Shown one piece after another: positions 23,032 through 34,403 of a DNA stretch of 64,000 bases. Positions within the stretch are counted from its first letter, which is position 1. Each line of letters begins with the position of its first letter. The stretch is from Oidiodendron maius Zn (taxonomy: Eukaryota > Ascomycota > Leotiomycetes > Myxotrichaceae), in contig KN832875.1 in NCBI GenBank assembly GCA_000827325.1, positions 186,001 through 250,000 on the forward strand. The letters run 5' to 3'. Under the pieces are notes generated by a model. It made no database searches and was not told the origin of the DNA. It saw only the letters and a program-made list of their open reading frames with translations. The translations under genes and the position numbers were made by a program.

Positions 23032-23932
23032 TTATGACCCTTGGAAGAACCAGTATCTAGAACATGTTAGTTGACCTGGGTGCAAATACGGCAAGTGAAC
23101 GACTTACTCTGCCGAGTATTGTACTTCGAAAGCACTAGGCATACCGGCACAGGTTTTTGGCGGGCTGCCTCCAGCTGTATTTACGCGATAGATCTCTTCT
23201 AAGTTGCCGGTAGCACCGTCAATCGTCAATAGCTTCAACCATGGGACGGCCCCAAACCCGACACCGTATTGGCCGACAGGTGCATCTGCAGGAGCTGGAA
23301 CGGTATTATTCTTGGCAGATGGGGCAGTGCCCAAGTTCATGGTCGCTGTGTCGAGGTTGAAAAATGGAGTGGTGAGGTTGGCAAAGAAGTGGTGGCCACT
23401 GATTTGGAGGTTGGACGGTGATAGAGTGGCTTGGTTGGTGCCAGTGAGGTTAAATTGCAGAGCTACCCTAGGGAGCATAGCGAGGACATCCGGGTAGGCT
23501 GCGGCCACGCAAGATGCATTGTAGAGGGTTGCCATGGCGCCGACTGCAGTTGGGGCGGCTGTTCCATCTGTTCCGCAGGTGTAGTTCTGGGTTCCTCGTC
23601 CGATGGCAACATGCTTCAAAGTGAGGCCAGCGGAGGGAGGTGGCAGAGCAGTTGGGGCTATTTTCGTTGTGAGCATCGTGAATTGGTAATGAATAATGCT
23701 GCTATAGGTGAGGTCACTTACAGGCAACGGGTAACACTGCGCTTCCCAGATCACAAGATGGGCCTTGTCCAGATCCTTTTGCAGCTTGCACTTTTGACAC
23801 CAAAGCCTCGAAATAAGATGATAGCGCTTCCGTCTCGGTGAGTGGCTCGGCTGACTGGGAGCTGTAGGTTTGGGTCGGGGCAGCCATGGTGGTTGCCAAC
23901 AGGGCGGAGATAACCCAAATTGAGGAAAGCAT
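23032..23932 (-). CDS. Secreted DUF3455 protein, three exons
   Basis: Exons 23932-23722, 23657-23108 and 23056-23032 (introns 64 and 51 nt) give 261 residues. It opens with a signal peptide, MLSSIWVISALLATTMAAPTQ, and the mature part carries LTLKHVAIGRGTQNYTC, AVGAMATLYNASC and FGAVPWLKLLTI, which I recognise as DUF3455. Several Asn-X-Ser/Thr sites suggest N-glycosylation. Without the last intron the frame stops after VQYSAE; splicing at GTAAGT restores EYWFFQGS, the usual aromatic end of this family, which is why I extend it. The family has no established biochemical role; it is common among secreted proteins of plant- and litter-associated fungi. Upstream is a polypyrimidine region. Confidence 0.82.
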
Positions 23933-24964
23933 GTTGTAAATTGGTTCGCGATGAATGAAGACGAGTAGAGACGACAAGGAACCAAGGGAAGAAAAGGAGA
24001 CGAAGGAAAAACAACGCCGAGTAGGAAAGAAGAAGGAAAAAAGGAAGGATAGGGAAGAGATGTAAAGGAAGATAGATATAGAGGAGATGGGTGATCTGGG
24101 AAAGATGAAGAGGAGGGGAGGGTCTACCCACCGTGGGTGTGGAGGTGTTTTATATAGAGGTGTGGAAATGCGCATACCCTGGCGTTGGTGGGGAGCTGGA
24201 GCGCTTGGGCAATCTATTTCTCGATTTAACGCTGGTGAGATCTGCGCGGTTCTGGTCAGCCTGGGCGTGTTGTCGACAGGGAGCGAGTTATTTGCCGCTG
24301 TTCGTCCAGCGGCTGCAGTTCCAAAATAAACTCAGAGCTAGCGCGTCCGGCCCGCTGAGTGGTCAGAGTTGCCCCATCCCACTTTAGGACTAGGCACCAG
24401 AAGCGACTCTGATTGGCCGGGCGTCAGCGGCTCGAGCGACTGGAAATTAGCTCCCTGGCCCGTCGATTCGCTCTTCTATCTTGAGAAAGGCCAGGGTAGC
24501 TTTGAGGTACCTGCTAGACTGAGTATGGAGGATACGTACAGTGAAAGAGATGTCTAAATATACCAGTACACCAGCCCAGAACCATGCGCGCGCGAATGAT
24601 CGCTGAAGAATCGTCCGTGACCCCGGCTTGGGTGGAGATGGGCTCGTCCATACGAATGACATTCGCCATCTCACACTACCGCCAGCCAGGTTGCCACGTT
24701 ATTTCTGCGAGGCGGGATTGCGTGGCCCATCCATCATTCCCATACTACAAGTATTTCGAAGCTCATACTTTGGGCATAGTACGCTAACAGGAGCAGTCAC
24801 GTGGATGCGACGCCAGAAGTGCATCAGGTGTGTCTGTACGAGGGACAGCGTCAAGCATATCAGAAACTCATAAGCTCTATTCCTCGAATCACAGTTCGTA
24901 TTGCTTATCGATATTAGTACAAGTGGCCTGCCACTATGCGGCATTAGAGTACGCCATCTCGGCA
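23933..24964. other. Intergenic: DUF3455 promoter region
   Basis: Upstream of the secreted protein gene the coding strand is strongly pyrimidine-rich (plus strand AG-rich, about 23960-24120), a CT-tract typical of highly expressed filamentous-fungal promoters, with a TATATA near 24151. CACGTG occurs near 24798. No gene is seen. Confidence 0.35.
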
Positions 24965-26058
24965 TCATTCCTCACCCTTCCTGCCCACAAACCCCCTCAT
25001 TGCTCGGTCCACGCCACTGACCCTCCTCAGGATGACCTCGACGCCCGCTGGCACCACGTTCATCCAATCAATCCACCGGGCATACAGTGGCATCGCCAAG
25101 GTGGCGCTGGACCCTGCGTCAATTGCAGCAATAACTTCCCGGGCCACGTCGACTGGCTCGAGTATTGGACTGAAGAAGGACGAGGGCGTTTGCACGCCAT
25201 TGAACAGGGGTGTGCTCAGTTGCCCTGGCGTGACCAAGACTGTCTTGATCTCTGGCATGTCTCTCAGCTCTGCCGCTAGAGACTTGTGCATGGCCGTGAT
25301 TGCAGCCTTGGATGCCGAGTAGTCACTGAGCTGCGCTGCTCCTATCTGGCCTAACACGCTCGATATGGTGACGATAGTCCCGCAGCCAGCGCGGATCATC
25401 CCAGGGAGGAATGTTTTAACGGTATAAAAGTGGGAGAGTAGGTTCACCCGGAAGGTCGAATCTATGTCGTCAATAGAAAGGTCGAGGAGTTTCTTGCCGT
25501 TGACGATGGCGGCATTATTAATGAGGATAGTTGGAGTGCCGAGCTGGTGAATGTTAGGCAATTCATTTGGTTCTATGCATCATAGAAACTTACATCTCTT
25601 TCAATCTCCACTGCTACCCGTGCAACTTGCTCCTTGTCCCCAACATCGCACTTATACATCGACACGCCTCGCGCCTCGCCAGACTCTAGGTCCTTGACAT
25701 CGAGAACAGCAACCGTGGCCCCCCTCATCCCATAGACCTCTGCTATGAGCAGTCCCAGCCCGCTGGCACCGCCCGTGATGACAATGACCTCCTCAGAGAG
25801 GTCCACCTCCCGTGGCTTCGAGTATGCGATCTGCCGGTTGAGTACGCCGAGGAAGAACAGCGCTGTCAGCAGCGAGGCATACCCGATTGCGATCTGGATG
25901 GCCGGATGCTCCCATCGCATGGCCTGCGCGCGCATACATAGCGGCATCATCCACGCAACGAACGGGTGGAGGAAGGTCACATTGAGAACCTTGAGGATGA
26001 GGTCGACAGAGAGGGGTTTGGCCCACGAGAGGTCGAGATTCCGCGATTGTTGAGCCAT
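24965..26058 (-). CDS. Membrane-anchored short-chain dehydrogenase/reductase
   Basis: Exons 26058-25594 and 25543-24965 (50-nt intron, phase 0) give 347 residues. A hydrophobic N-terminal part (residues about 20-75, with LLTALFFLGVL) precedes a classical Rossmann domain: TGGASGLG cofactor loop near residue 93, CDVGD, NNAA, the Ser of TISSVLGQIG, and the catalytic YSASK near residue 250. A later membrane-associating stretch (MPLYARWIDWMNVVPAGV) resembles RDH10/HSD17B-type enzymes that act on lipid droplets or the ER on retinoid-, steroid- or fatty-type substrates. Substrate is unknown. It is the first of three minus-strand genes in a row with a SnoaL-like gene and scytalone dehydratase, but intergenic gaps of ~0.6 kb argue only weakly for a cluster. 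Confidence 0.85.
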
Positions 26059-26639
26059 GGTGGTGGATATTGCTAGGAGAACGGAATGCTATGCTTCGTA
26101 GAATTCAGTTCATCGCAAGAGAGGGCAGGGTAAGGGGATTTATGGAACCGGCCACATTTCGAGATGGAGATGAAACGTGAGACGAAGTGGATGTTCGGAC
26201 TCCCAACGCGCCTCCTGTGTTTCGTTTCTTCGGCTTGCTGCAACTTTGTGGAGAGAGCTTCAAAAGAGCAATTAAATTCCGTTCATAGGACAACAACTAG
26301 GTATGTCCAATCTGGAGATTGCAACAGAATATTATCCTCTGATGGACTCCTGCATGTAGAAGGATCGGAGGACTTACTCTCTAAGCTTGCCTTACATGTC
26401 CAGTTTCGGTCTCAGCGGCACGTGCACCGTGGTGGTGCTTGAAACGAGCTTAGTCATATTGAAACAACAAGCAAGTGAAGAAGTTCGAACCTCCAAGACC
26501 CGTCCATCCAAGATCTCCAACGCAGTGTAAATTTCTTAGCTCCTAGCTAGAAACAAACAAGCTCAGGAAATCTGACTAGGAGCTGGCCTAGTGACAGCTG
26601 CACCTACGCGTGCTGCATGACAGCTGATGTGCCCTGGTT
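26059..26639. other. Intergenic: SDR upstream region
   Basis: 580 bp between the SDR start and the SnoaL-like gene's downstream end. I see no coding signature or repeat. Confidence 0.3.
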
Positions 26640-27069
26640 CTAAATCACCTTTACAATCCAGGTTTTAACCTTCCACTGCCCATCCGCCTCCTTCACAGCT
26701 TGAATATCATATACGTGGCTCCCGCCAGCCTGTAGCATTATCCTGCCGACCCTCGCCGGCGCGGAAGTACTGGGCAAGAGCATTAGCAGTCACGTGAGCT
26801 GTGTCAACACCACCTTTGACATCGATTCGGATGCTGGAGACTAGGTGATGCGTGCCCATGAGGCTGACGCTGTTGAAGCAGTTCCGATTGATCGCATCCA
26901 TTCCCGTCATCATGCTACCACTTATTCCCAAAGCGATGTCAGGGTCTGTGGCCCAGGCAGATTCCCAGATGACCTTGTCAATGGTATCGAGGCCAAAACA
27001 GGCGCGAACGACGAGGTCTGCGATCCGCTCGCGAGTGGTAAGACCACTGAGAGGCTGCGGGTAGGCCAT
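26640..27069 (-). pseudogene. SnoaL-like (NTF2-fold) protein, apparent frameshift
   Basis: The frame from ATG 27069 reads MAYPQPLSGLTTRERIADLVVRACFG and continues as a typical fungal SnoaL-like small protein (WATDPDIALG, MDAINRNCF, GTHHLVSSIRID, HVTANALAQYFRAGEG). It then stops early at about 26707. In the neighbouring frame, sequence immediately downstream continues the fold: AGGSHVYDIQAVKEADGQWKVKTWIVKVI ending with TAG at 26640-26642. No splice signals of normal intron length join the two, so a one-base indel within about 26710-26745 is the simplest explanation, either a real mutation or an assembly error. The NTF2 fold is shared with scytalone dehydratase 0.6 kb away; the resemblance is of fold class, not evidence of duplication. 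Confidence 0.6.
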
Positions 27070-27692
27070 TTGGAGATTCGGGGTGTGTGAGTTGTTTCTG
27101 GTGTGCTTGGGTATCTGATTACCAGTGATGAGTTGAGGTGTTTTTTCCTTCTCTGCTCCACCATGTTCAATGCTCTTGGCGAAAGCCAGTCCACTATATC
27201 ATATATTACATGGCCCTACGCAGAGCTGCATCATTGAAGATATGTCGACGTCTGCTGGTAAGATTGTCACCGCCTAAATCCGAGTCACAACGCGGAGGTG
27301 GACACTAGAGCGCGGATTGGAAGACTTTGGCCAGAATCGAAAGAGAAAGCAACATGTTGTGCTAGCAGGCCACCTAAGTCCGCTTTATGGCCGGATAATT
27401 TCTTAGGTAGGTAAAGGACTACCTGAGGAGCGCTTCTCAGTGCTAAATGCGGGGTTAAACTCATGATAAGCTCCATTATCTATCTCTAGTCGGGTACCCT
27501 TAATCGTTCATCATAAGTATGGTGTACCGGATGGCCAGAATTATTGGCTCAACTGCGATCATGTAGGTCTGCAAAAGCACGAACACCAACTTGCATTTCG
27601 TATATACGCAAAAGGCGTATATCCATATCTCAACAGTGTTCTAGAATTATATCTTAAACCTACAACATCTCAGCCCCTTTCCGATCTTCCAC
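27070..27692. other. Intergenic between SnoaL-like gene and scytalone dehydratase
   Basis: About 620 bp of moderate AT content. It must hold the promoter of the SnoaL-like gene. No further gene or repeat recognised. Confidence 0.3.
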
Positions 27693-28409
27693 CTACACGG
27701 CAACCGCCTCGGCCACCGCTCTCGTCGCCTCTTTCTTATCGCCAAAGTTGTCTCTCCCATCAGCAAACACCTGATCGAAATTGTACTCCGACCAGCGGAT
27801 GTCCGGCATCAATCCTGCGAACTTCCAGACGCCGTCGACCTTGCGATACCAGTGCTTGTTGGCCGAGTGCGCGTGGCCCTTGACAGCCACCTCGTCCATC
27901 AGCGCCGACGCGTACTTCTGGTGCGGCACTCGCAGCTGGTGGTACCCGACCACTTCGTTGTCGGAGACCTTCTCCCAGCGCGTGCCGCCAATGAAGTGCT
28001 GCGTCTTGAGCAGCGGGTTGCCCAGCACCGCCGGATCCGAGATCATCTTGACGAACTCCTCGGCCGGCATCGCCTCCCAGATCTTGTCGAGGAAGGAGCG
28101 GTAGTCGATCTGTATGGATCGTCTCGGTCAGAATCTGCAGAGAGGTGGAGAAAGGTATGCGAGGATATTTAGACCGGACTTACTCTGAGCGTAGGAGCAA
28201 TGCACTGTCTCAGCCTGTCCCAGTCCTTCGAATCATAGCTATCGGCCCACTCGTACAGGCATGTATTCAAGCCCAAGAAATCTATTTACTGGTCAGAACA
28301 CCTCTTGCAATTGCGCAACCCAAACCGTCCATCGATTGGACATACCTTCGAAGGAAATCTGTTGGCTCGCCTTCTCCTTGCTCGCCAGCACGGATTGCTT
28401 CGCTCCCAT
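27693..28409 (-). CDS. SCD1: Scytalone dehydratase, three exons
   Basis: Dehydrates scytalone and vermelone in the DHN-melanin pathway. Exons 28409-28346, 28281-28184 and 28109-27693 (introns 64 and 74 nt) give 192 residues. Marks: [26 protein letters not shown] rebuilt across intron 1 (its Tyr and Asp pair lines the active site), [20 protein letters not shown] across intron 2, [29 protein letters not shown] with the catalytic His, and [29 protein letters not shown] with the second His and the substrate-binding end. The N-terminus [17 protein letters not shown] is a short leader. No polyketide synthase or trihydroxynaphthalene reductase of the pathway lies in this window, so the gene is not in a visible melanin cluster, unless the SDR nearby has that role. 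Confidence 0.93.
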
Positions 28410-29860
28410 CGTGTCGTAAGGGCCTCTTCAAATCCGTCGGAAATATCTCTTTCCCTTTCCGGATATATCACTCTTTTACTCTCTTCTTGTCCGTTCCTCG
28501 CAGTCAATCACTCGCAAATCAGCACTTCTGTACACAAACCAAGCAAAGCAAGAAACGAAATTCCAAACAGAAGGGGCGTACGCACCTCTTATTATCCGGA
28601 TGGCGCAGACATCGCTTCCCCCCGGACTCCTCAACAGGCTCCGGACTCCAGGTGGGGATGTGCGGCGAGACCTGTTCCAAGGCCGACGCAAAAAAATGTA
28701 GGAGCCTTGATTAGATTATCGTATAAAACGTCCTAAATTTATCTTCTTTTAGTTATATTTATTGATTTATTTTGTCACATACATACATATGCAAGGTTGA
28801 GATATGCAGGACGTGACATATTTGGTATATTTTCTGGGTTCGCAAGGCGACTGCATATGGGGTCGGTAGAGCCCCGCGTACTGGACTTCTTATATTGACA
28901 CAGACATGGTACATGTAGTTCGAGAAATAATCGGACGATAAGAATGCCTCTCTATCCCTTCTTAAAAATCACATCTAAGCAGTACAATGTGCACCGTACA
29001 TACCTGCCCATCCGAGCAGCACATAAAACTTGAAGTGTACCTTACCTACCATTTACAGCACACCGCAGTGTCTACGGAAGCAACGATAAAACACTTAATC
29101 ACGCCGTACAAGTCGCATTATCCTTTCAGGGGGGCCTTAATTCTCCCCTCGGGTGATAAATTCCCGCATTCACAACATCCAAGACATGTCTTACAGTAAG
29201 TCTTGATATCTTCCGACTCAACCCCAGCGTGAGACTCGTACAGTACGGTCCTGCAAAGTGCCTCTTATCTTATCTTAAAGATATTTTGAACACATCACAT
29301 ATGCCACCTGTCCAGTCCAAGGAAGAAAACGTTGCATAGGAGGTAGGTCAGAGCACAGTCATTATATTCTTTCCTATCCCAAGGTCTAAATTTTCCGCTC
29401 TCTATCAGCTCGTATCCCACCCCAAGCAAGCAACCAGAACGCTTGAATCCCTTCTCCCTTTCCTCGATATCTCCCCTTCTCCAACTTCCACTCGGAAACC
29501 AAGGGTCCTACGATATTCTACACATATAAAAACTGCACCCCCTCTAAAAAAAAAGAGGCCTTCGATCCAAACCCCACGCCGTCACGCCCGCGCTATTGTC
29601 GTTTCTGTTTCTGTTTCTTTCCCTTTCCCATCTTATTATTATACCCAGTTCAAACAGCGCAGGAGAAAAATAATTCCAGACGCTCCAGCACGATGGTCAT
29701 AAAACAGCACTGCCCCATGCCGTTCGTACGAATACATGTTTAATGTACTGTAACTATATATGCAAGAATCCCTATCCCTTGAAAGGGAGTCGGCGACTAA
29801 AGTAATACACGCGGAGGCCTTCGCTCGCTAGCGATGACATAACAGGGGATGAGCATGTCT
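28410..29860. other. Intergenic: SCD1 promoter and transporter 3' region
   Basis: 1.45 kb. The stretch 28410-28550 is pyrimidine-rich on the plus strand; further on (29400-29640) another CT-rich block occurs. Short frames at 28145-28736 run through SCD1 and its promoter on the opposite strand and are not genes. Confidence 0.35.
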
Positions 29861-31250
29861 TCAGTTCTGCGAGAGCTGGCTGTACAGCGTGGCGCCACCT
29901 AGTGCGAGGATGATGCCTATCGAGTCCTTGACCGTGAGGGTGCGGCCTTCGCTGACCCAGCCGTATGTCAGGATGATGATTGTTTTGACGCTAAGGAAGG
30001 GATTTGTTAGTTTCGGACGTGAATTTCAAGAGACGGTGAATTTTGGTTGCTAGGATTTCATTTGACTTACTTTGAAGCTACGTTGAACGTGAGAGCGCTC
30101 ATGCGTCCGATAATAAGGAATTGTGAGAGGTTCTATCACATGATCAATATTCGTCCCAGGGTATCAGACGGGGCACATACCAGCAACGCAGCCGCAAGGC
30201 CAGAAAAGAACAAGGCAATGATCGTATCCCTTGGGACGGTCGATGGATCCGGCACGGTATCAAAGAACGGCGCCACGAACGCCAACAGCAGCACCGAGAT
30301 GGGCGCCTGGTTCAGTAACAGCTGGGGGCTCGACACCCCGAAATCCTTGATTTTCTTCCCGATCCACACCTGGTAGAAGGCCGTCACTGTAAACGCTGCC
30401 ACGGCGATCGACGCCCCCAGCGACGTGGTGTCCGCCGCGCCCGTGTTCGTCAGCGCCACGCCGATACATACGCTTGCCAGTGCCGCGATGGTCAGGCTCG
30501 AGATAGATTTGCCCAGCATCACGTACTGGATAAGTGCGACACAGGGGGTGGTCATGATCTTGGCCAATCTGTAATCTTGTCAGTCTCAAATATCCCAGGA
30601 ATGAAATACCAGTATCTCTCAAATGTCCCCCTCCCTTCTCTCCCCCCTCAGGAACCATGAAGAGGAAACGTACTGATAGAACCCCACCGAATTATATGCC
30701 AGACTCAGATTCCCCAGGATCAAGAACCCCGCAAAGAACGAGCACAGTGGGATCATCTGTAGGAAGGGTAGGCGCACGGGGACGAACAGGTTGAACGGCG
30801 CCCGCGTTGCCAGCCACAGCGTGCCCGCCGTGCAGGTAAAGTGCCACATCGCGAATGTGATCTGCATGTTCTTGAGCTGTCGATCGCGGAAGATCCTGTG
30901 GGTTGCAACACAGATGGGTTAGTCATTGATGCTCAATCCCAATTTCAATATTCAGGGTGATGCAATACACGTGTCCCCGTCTTGCGCAGGATGCACATCC
31001 GGTATGTAGCCGATTGATATTCGGGGAAGGGGGGACGGAGAGGAACGCACCACTTGTTCAGAAACACGAGCAACACCGTACTCGCGATATTCAAACATAT
31101 ACACAGCGTATCCACGATCTGCTTATGCTTCGTACTTGGCTGCGACGGGGCCGACAGCGGCATTGCCGCCGTCGCGCTCAAGGGCTGCTCCTCCTTGATC
31201 CTGTTCTTCGCCATCTCGACGTCCGTATCGAGGAATTTGAGCGCCGCCAT
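29861..31250 (-). CDS. Triose-phosphate/nucleotide-sugar transporter family protein, five exons
   Basis: A multi-span drug/metabolite-superfamily carrier of the TPT/SLC35 type, probably in Golgi or ER. Exons 31250-31051, 30895-30674, 30568-30181, 30132-30071 and 29990-29861 (introns 155, 105, 48, 80 nt) give 333 residues. A cytosolic N-tail (about 45 residues) precedes hydrophobic segments starting IVDTLCICLNIASTVLLVFLNKW; the Asn-Lys-Trp end of the first span is a TPT hallmark. The C-terminal half repeats the fold: QPLLLNQAPI-like QLLLNQAPISVLLL, NLSQFLIIGRMSALTFNVASNVKT, and IGIILALGGATLYSQ. The Lys after NV fits the conserved substrate-region Lys of these carriers. No family member can be assigned a sugar by eye. 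Intron 1 is the longest measured in the window. Confidence 0.85.
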
Positions 31251-33368
31251 TGTTGCAAACGAGCGAGAGAGCGATCTCTGAGAGGGGTACGCACGGCGAA
31301 GGGGAGGGTGGTAGAGGAAAGGCGGCCGACTCTGGGGGTCGATGGGCGGACGAAGGGCTGAATTATTTCAGGAACGAGGAGAGAAGGGGGCGCGGTTCAA
31401 CAGCCGTCGCGTGCACACCTCACACACTCTCTCTCCTATCTCACCGGCAAGGAATTGATCGAAGGGGGAAAGGAGCGTCGGGTGGTGCAGGATGATGGGG
31501 CGGGCCTGGGGGATGGCGGACAGCAATGGCCAGACTGGAGAGAAGAAAAAGGGAGTGAGTGAGCGTGAGAGTGAGGTGAAGGCTTCCCAGGCGGTGCAGG
31601 CAGCCGGGGCACCGACAGGCAGGATTCAGGAGGTGCGGCTGGCGCTTGTTCAGTCCTTGTCAGATCAAGAAACGAGAATACGAGAGCCCACGGCCTACCG
31701 AGGTACCTCGCCTTATACGATCCGGTACGAGGGTACCTGGATACCGTGCAGGACCTGACCATGCCTTACCACATACCTGTATGAAGTAGAGGTGCCTACT
31801 TTTGTACGTGAGCCGCAACCATCATCTTCCTTGGAATGGAACGAGTCTCGGGTCTAGGCCTTATCACGTGAGTATGTGTCATGTGATGTCGCGGCCGGGT
31901 GGCGTCCAGGGTGCGATGAAGGGTTTTCAGGGGCCGGCACCATAGTCGGAGATTAGATAGGCACCGCAGAGAAAAAGGCTGGGGAAAAAAGGGGCCTGTC
32001 GGTAGTGGAGTGGGATCGACGGCGGGACACCTACCCGGGGGAAGGGATTATTGAAGCGACGGAGTTGGGCAGGGCGATGGTTCTGGAGCGCAATGCATAA
32101 ACATCGTGATGATGCGCTGCTGCTGACGGGTCCGAAGGCTTTGTTTTCGGCTCGGGATGTTTCGAATTCGCTCGAGGGGAGGTTTCGCATTGAGATGTCG
32201 TGGCAGCGAAGGTGTGGGACGCGGGGGGCGACACATGGTGCGAGGTGGATGTCTGGCTGATGGTATTACCTATCTACACGTGTACTGGAGCGATGGGTTC
32301 GCGGTCATCGATGCATGGTCGCCAATAGAGTAGGGCTGGCTACTGGAGGTGGTGTTGCGCTGTTTCCAGTACTTGGTTTAAGTTGGGGCAGGCATTGACG
32401 ACGGAAATGAGAGGCGTATAGTCGTGGCTCGTTCAGCGCAATTCGCAATCGATGGCATGCACAGGATGGGAAGGGGCAGATTGGAACGCTGTTTCGACCT
32501 TCTAAGCATGATTAAAGTGAATGGTGAATGGCAGACAGGAATTGGTGATGCAATACATTTTGTCCCCCATGGCTGCATACTGGTCCATAGAAAATCACTT
32601 CATACTACAGATTTGCAATCGACATAAAACCGTACTATTGTACTATCCTACGTCTGTATGTATATTCGGGCTCTCCCGCCCGTCTGTCTCCAGACATACA
32701 CCCCAGTACCAGTCCAATCTGATGCCGTCCCGTGCCAATGCCGGCGCTGGTCCCCTCTCGCAGAGCGGACCAGGCAAAGTTACCTATCCAATCCAATCCA
32801 ATCCCAATCCAAACCTATGACAAATCCCAAAAGTGTGTAGAAAGCAAAAGGAAAACGCCGAACATATATCCCCGGATGTGTCTAACATCGTAAACCAGAT
32901 CCCCCTCAGAAGACAGGGGGAGAGAAACCAGACCAGACCAGACCGGAACCAAGACCAGATGCCAAAATAAACCATGATGCAGATTAACGCCCCCCCATCC
33001 CATCTATCAGATGTGGGATACCGGGGGGCAGCGAGAGGGGAGTTGAGCTGGGCAGGCTCTGGGTATCAGAAGACCTCATGCAGATGTGATGAACCGAAAG
33101 CCGTAAAAATTCCCGAAGAGGAAGAGGGAAATAAAACACCCCCCCGGCCGAAACATAGGAAAAGTGTGAGGCCAGTGCGAGAGTGTGTGTCCGTATGCCA
33201 TCTTGCCGTACAGAGAAAGAGGAGAGAATTGGGGGATCTACGTCCTGAATGCGTGAATGCATGATGCCTAATGAGTACGCAGGACAGTGCGTGTAATGTA
33301 TGCCATGTATGCGAAAGGGGATGCGAGTAGATCCGTTCAAGAGACTCAACCACCACATACCACCCCGC
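31251..33368. other. Intergenic: transporter promoter and SWIRM-gene 3' region
   Basis: 2.1 kb without a recognised gene. It holds short simple repeats: CCAAT-type units at about 32788-32815 and ACCAG units at about 32929-32960. A TATA-like element may serve the transporter, but none stands out. CACGTG-type sites occur near 31866. Confidence 0.3.
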
Positions 33369-34403
33369 TCAGACGTACCGGGCGACCCAGCTCGGGTCCA
33401 GCCAGCCGACCTTCTCGAACGCCTGCCACAGCTTGCTCGCCTTGTTGACGTCGATCTTGCAGGCCTGCTGGGCGTCGGTCTTGCGGAACTCCTTGCCGAT
33501 GCGCAGGGCCTCGATGCGCTTGATGAAGATGCGTCGCTTCGAGGTCAGGTAGGTTGCACAGTCCAGCCGCAGGTTGCTCGCCAGGAGCACCTCGCTCGGG
33601 TCGAGGAGGTGAGCGTGTGGGTCGTCGGACAGGTCGAGCGGTACGCCGCGCCACTCTACCTTGAGGGGATTGGGCCGCTCGGGCAGGCTTGCGAGGGGCG
33701 GGCAGTAGTCGGGGAGCGCCGCGAAGTCCTTATCCTCGCGGACGACCCGCTTCGTCGGGTCAGGCGTGGGCCGTGGTGGTTTGGGGACTCGCGGGGCCTT
33801 GGGCGTGCGGGGGAGGGCAGGTGCCTTGCGGACAGCGGTTGGGGCGTGGTGTGCGCGCGCAGGGGCAATGGTGGGATACCGCCGGGCCTCGCGATATGCC
33901 TTCAGATATCCGCGCTCCCTCTCGAGCCACAGCCGCGGGTTGACGCTGAAGGCCTTGGCCACCTGCGACTTGAACTCGAGGGCGAGGGCGTACTCGCTCT
34001 GTCTCGGGGGCGAGGCCTCGCGGAAGAGGCTCTCGACACGGGCAGCCACATGCTCCTTGACGACACGCTGGGCCGCGAGGGACTCGTCGGCGGCGAAGAG
34101 GGGGGGGTGCTGGATGGACGGCCGCGGCTCAGGGTGAGGGTAGAGGATGGGGTCGCGGACGAGGGGGGATTGCTCATGGGAAGCGATGCTCTTGACGATC
34201 TTGGTGGCGGGCGAGACGGGTGGCGAGATGGGGAAGTTGGAGAGGGCAGATGAGGCCGGAGCGTTGGAAGGCCCGTCGATGGAGAAGAGGGCCTTCATCT
34301 GCGTGTCGATGGGATGCTCGTGAGAGAAGCTGTCGTGGGGTGGCGCCTCGGGGGGCGACATGAGAGAGCGGAGATCGGCAGGCGGGTGCTTGCGCGACTC
34401 CAT
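33369..34403 (-). CDS. SWIRM-domain protein (Fun19/Laf type)
   Basis: 344 residues in one exon. A long Pro/Ser-rich, probably disordered N-terminal part (with PRTPKAPRVPKPPRPTPDPT near residue 200) leads into a C-terminal SWIRM domain, about residues 255-344: WRGVPLDLSDDPHAHLLDPSEVLLASNLRLDCATYLTSKRRIF followed by KTDAQQACKIDVNKASKLWQAFEKVGWLD. SWIRM is a helical chromatin- and DNA-binding module; the domain order here matches yeast Fun19 and fission-yeast Laf1/2 rather than LSD1 or Swi3, since no oxidase or SANT domain follows. Role in transcription or chromatin is inference from those relatives. The opposite strand has a long spurious frame caused by GC-rich codon use. Confidence 0.8.
   Translation of the reverse strand: MESRKHPPADLRSLMSPPEAPPHDSFSHEHPIDTQMKALFSIDGPSNAPASSALSNFPISPPVSPATKIVKSIASHEQSPLVRDPILYPHPEPRPSIQHPPLFAADESLAAQRVVKEHVAARVESLFREASPPRQSEYALALEFKSQVAKAFSVNPRLWLERERGYLKAYREARRYPTIAPARAHHAPTAVRKAPALPRTPKAPRVPKPPRPTPDPTKRVVREDKDFAALPDYCPPLASLPERPNPLKVEWRGVPLDLSDDPHAHLLDPSEVLLASNLRLDCATYLTSKRRIFIKRIEALRIGKEFRKTDAQQACKIDVNKASKLWQAFEKVGWLDPSWVARYV

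Noticed and set aside
33300-34253. A 317-residue plus-strand frame over the SWIRM gene
   Set aside because: Antisense to a recognised domain protein, rich in Gly/Arg/Leu as expected from codon mirroring, with no known domain.
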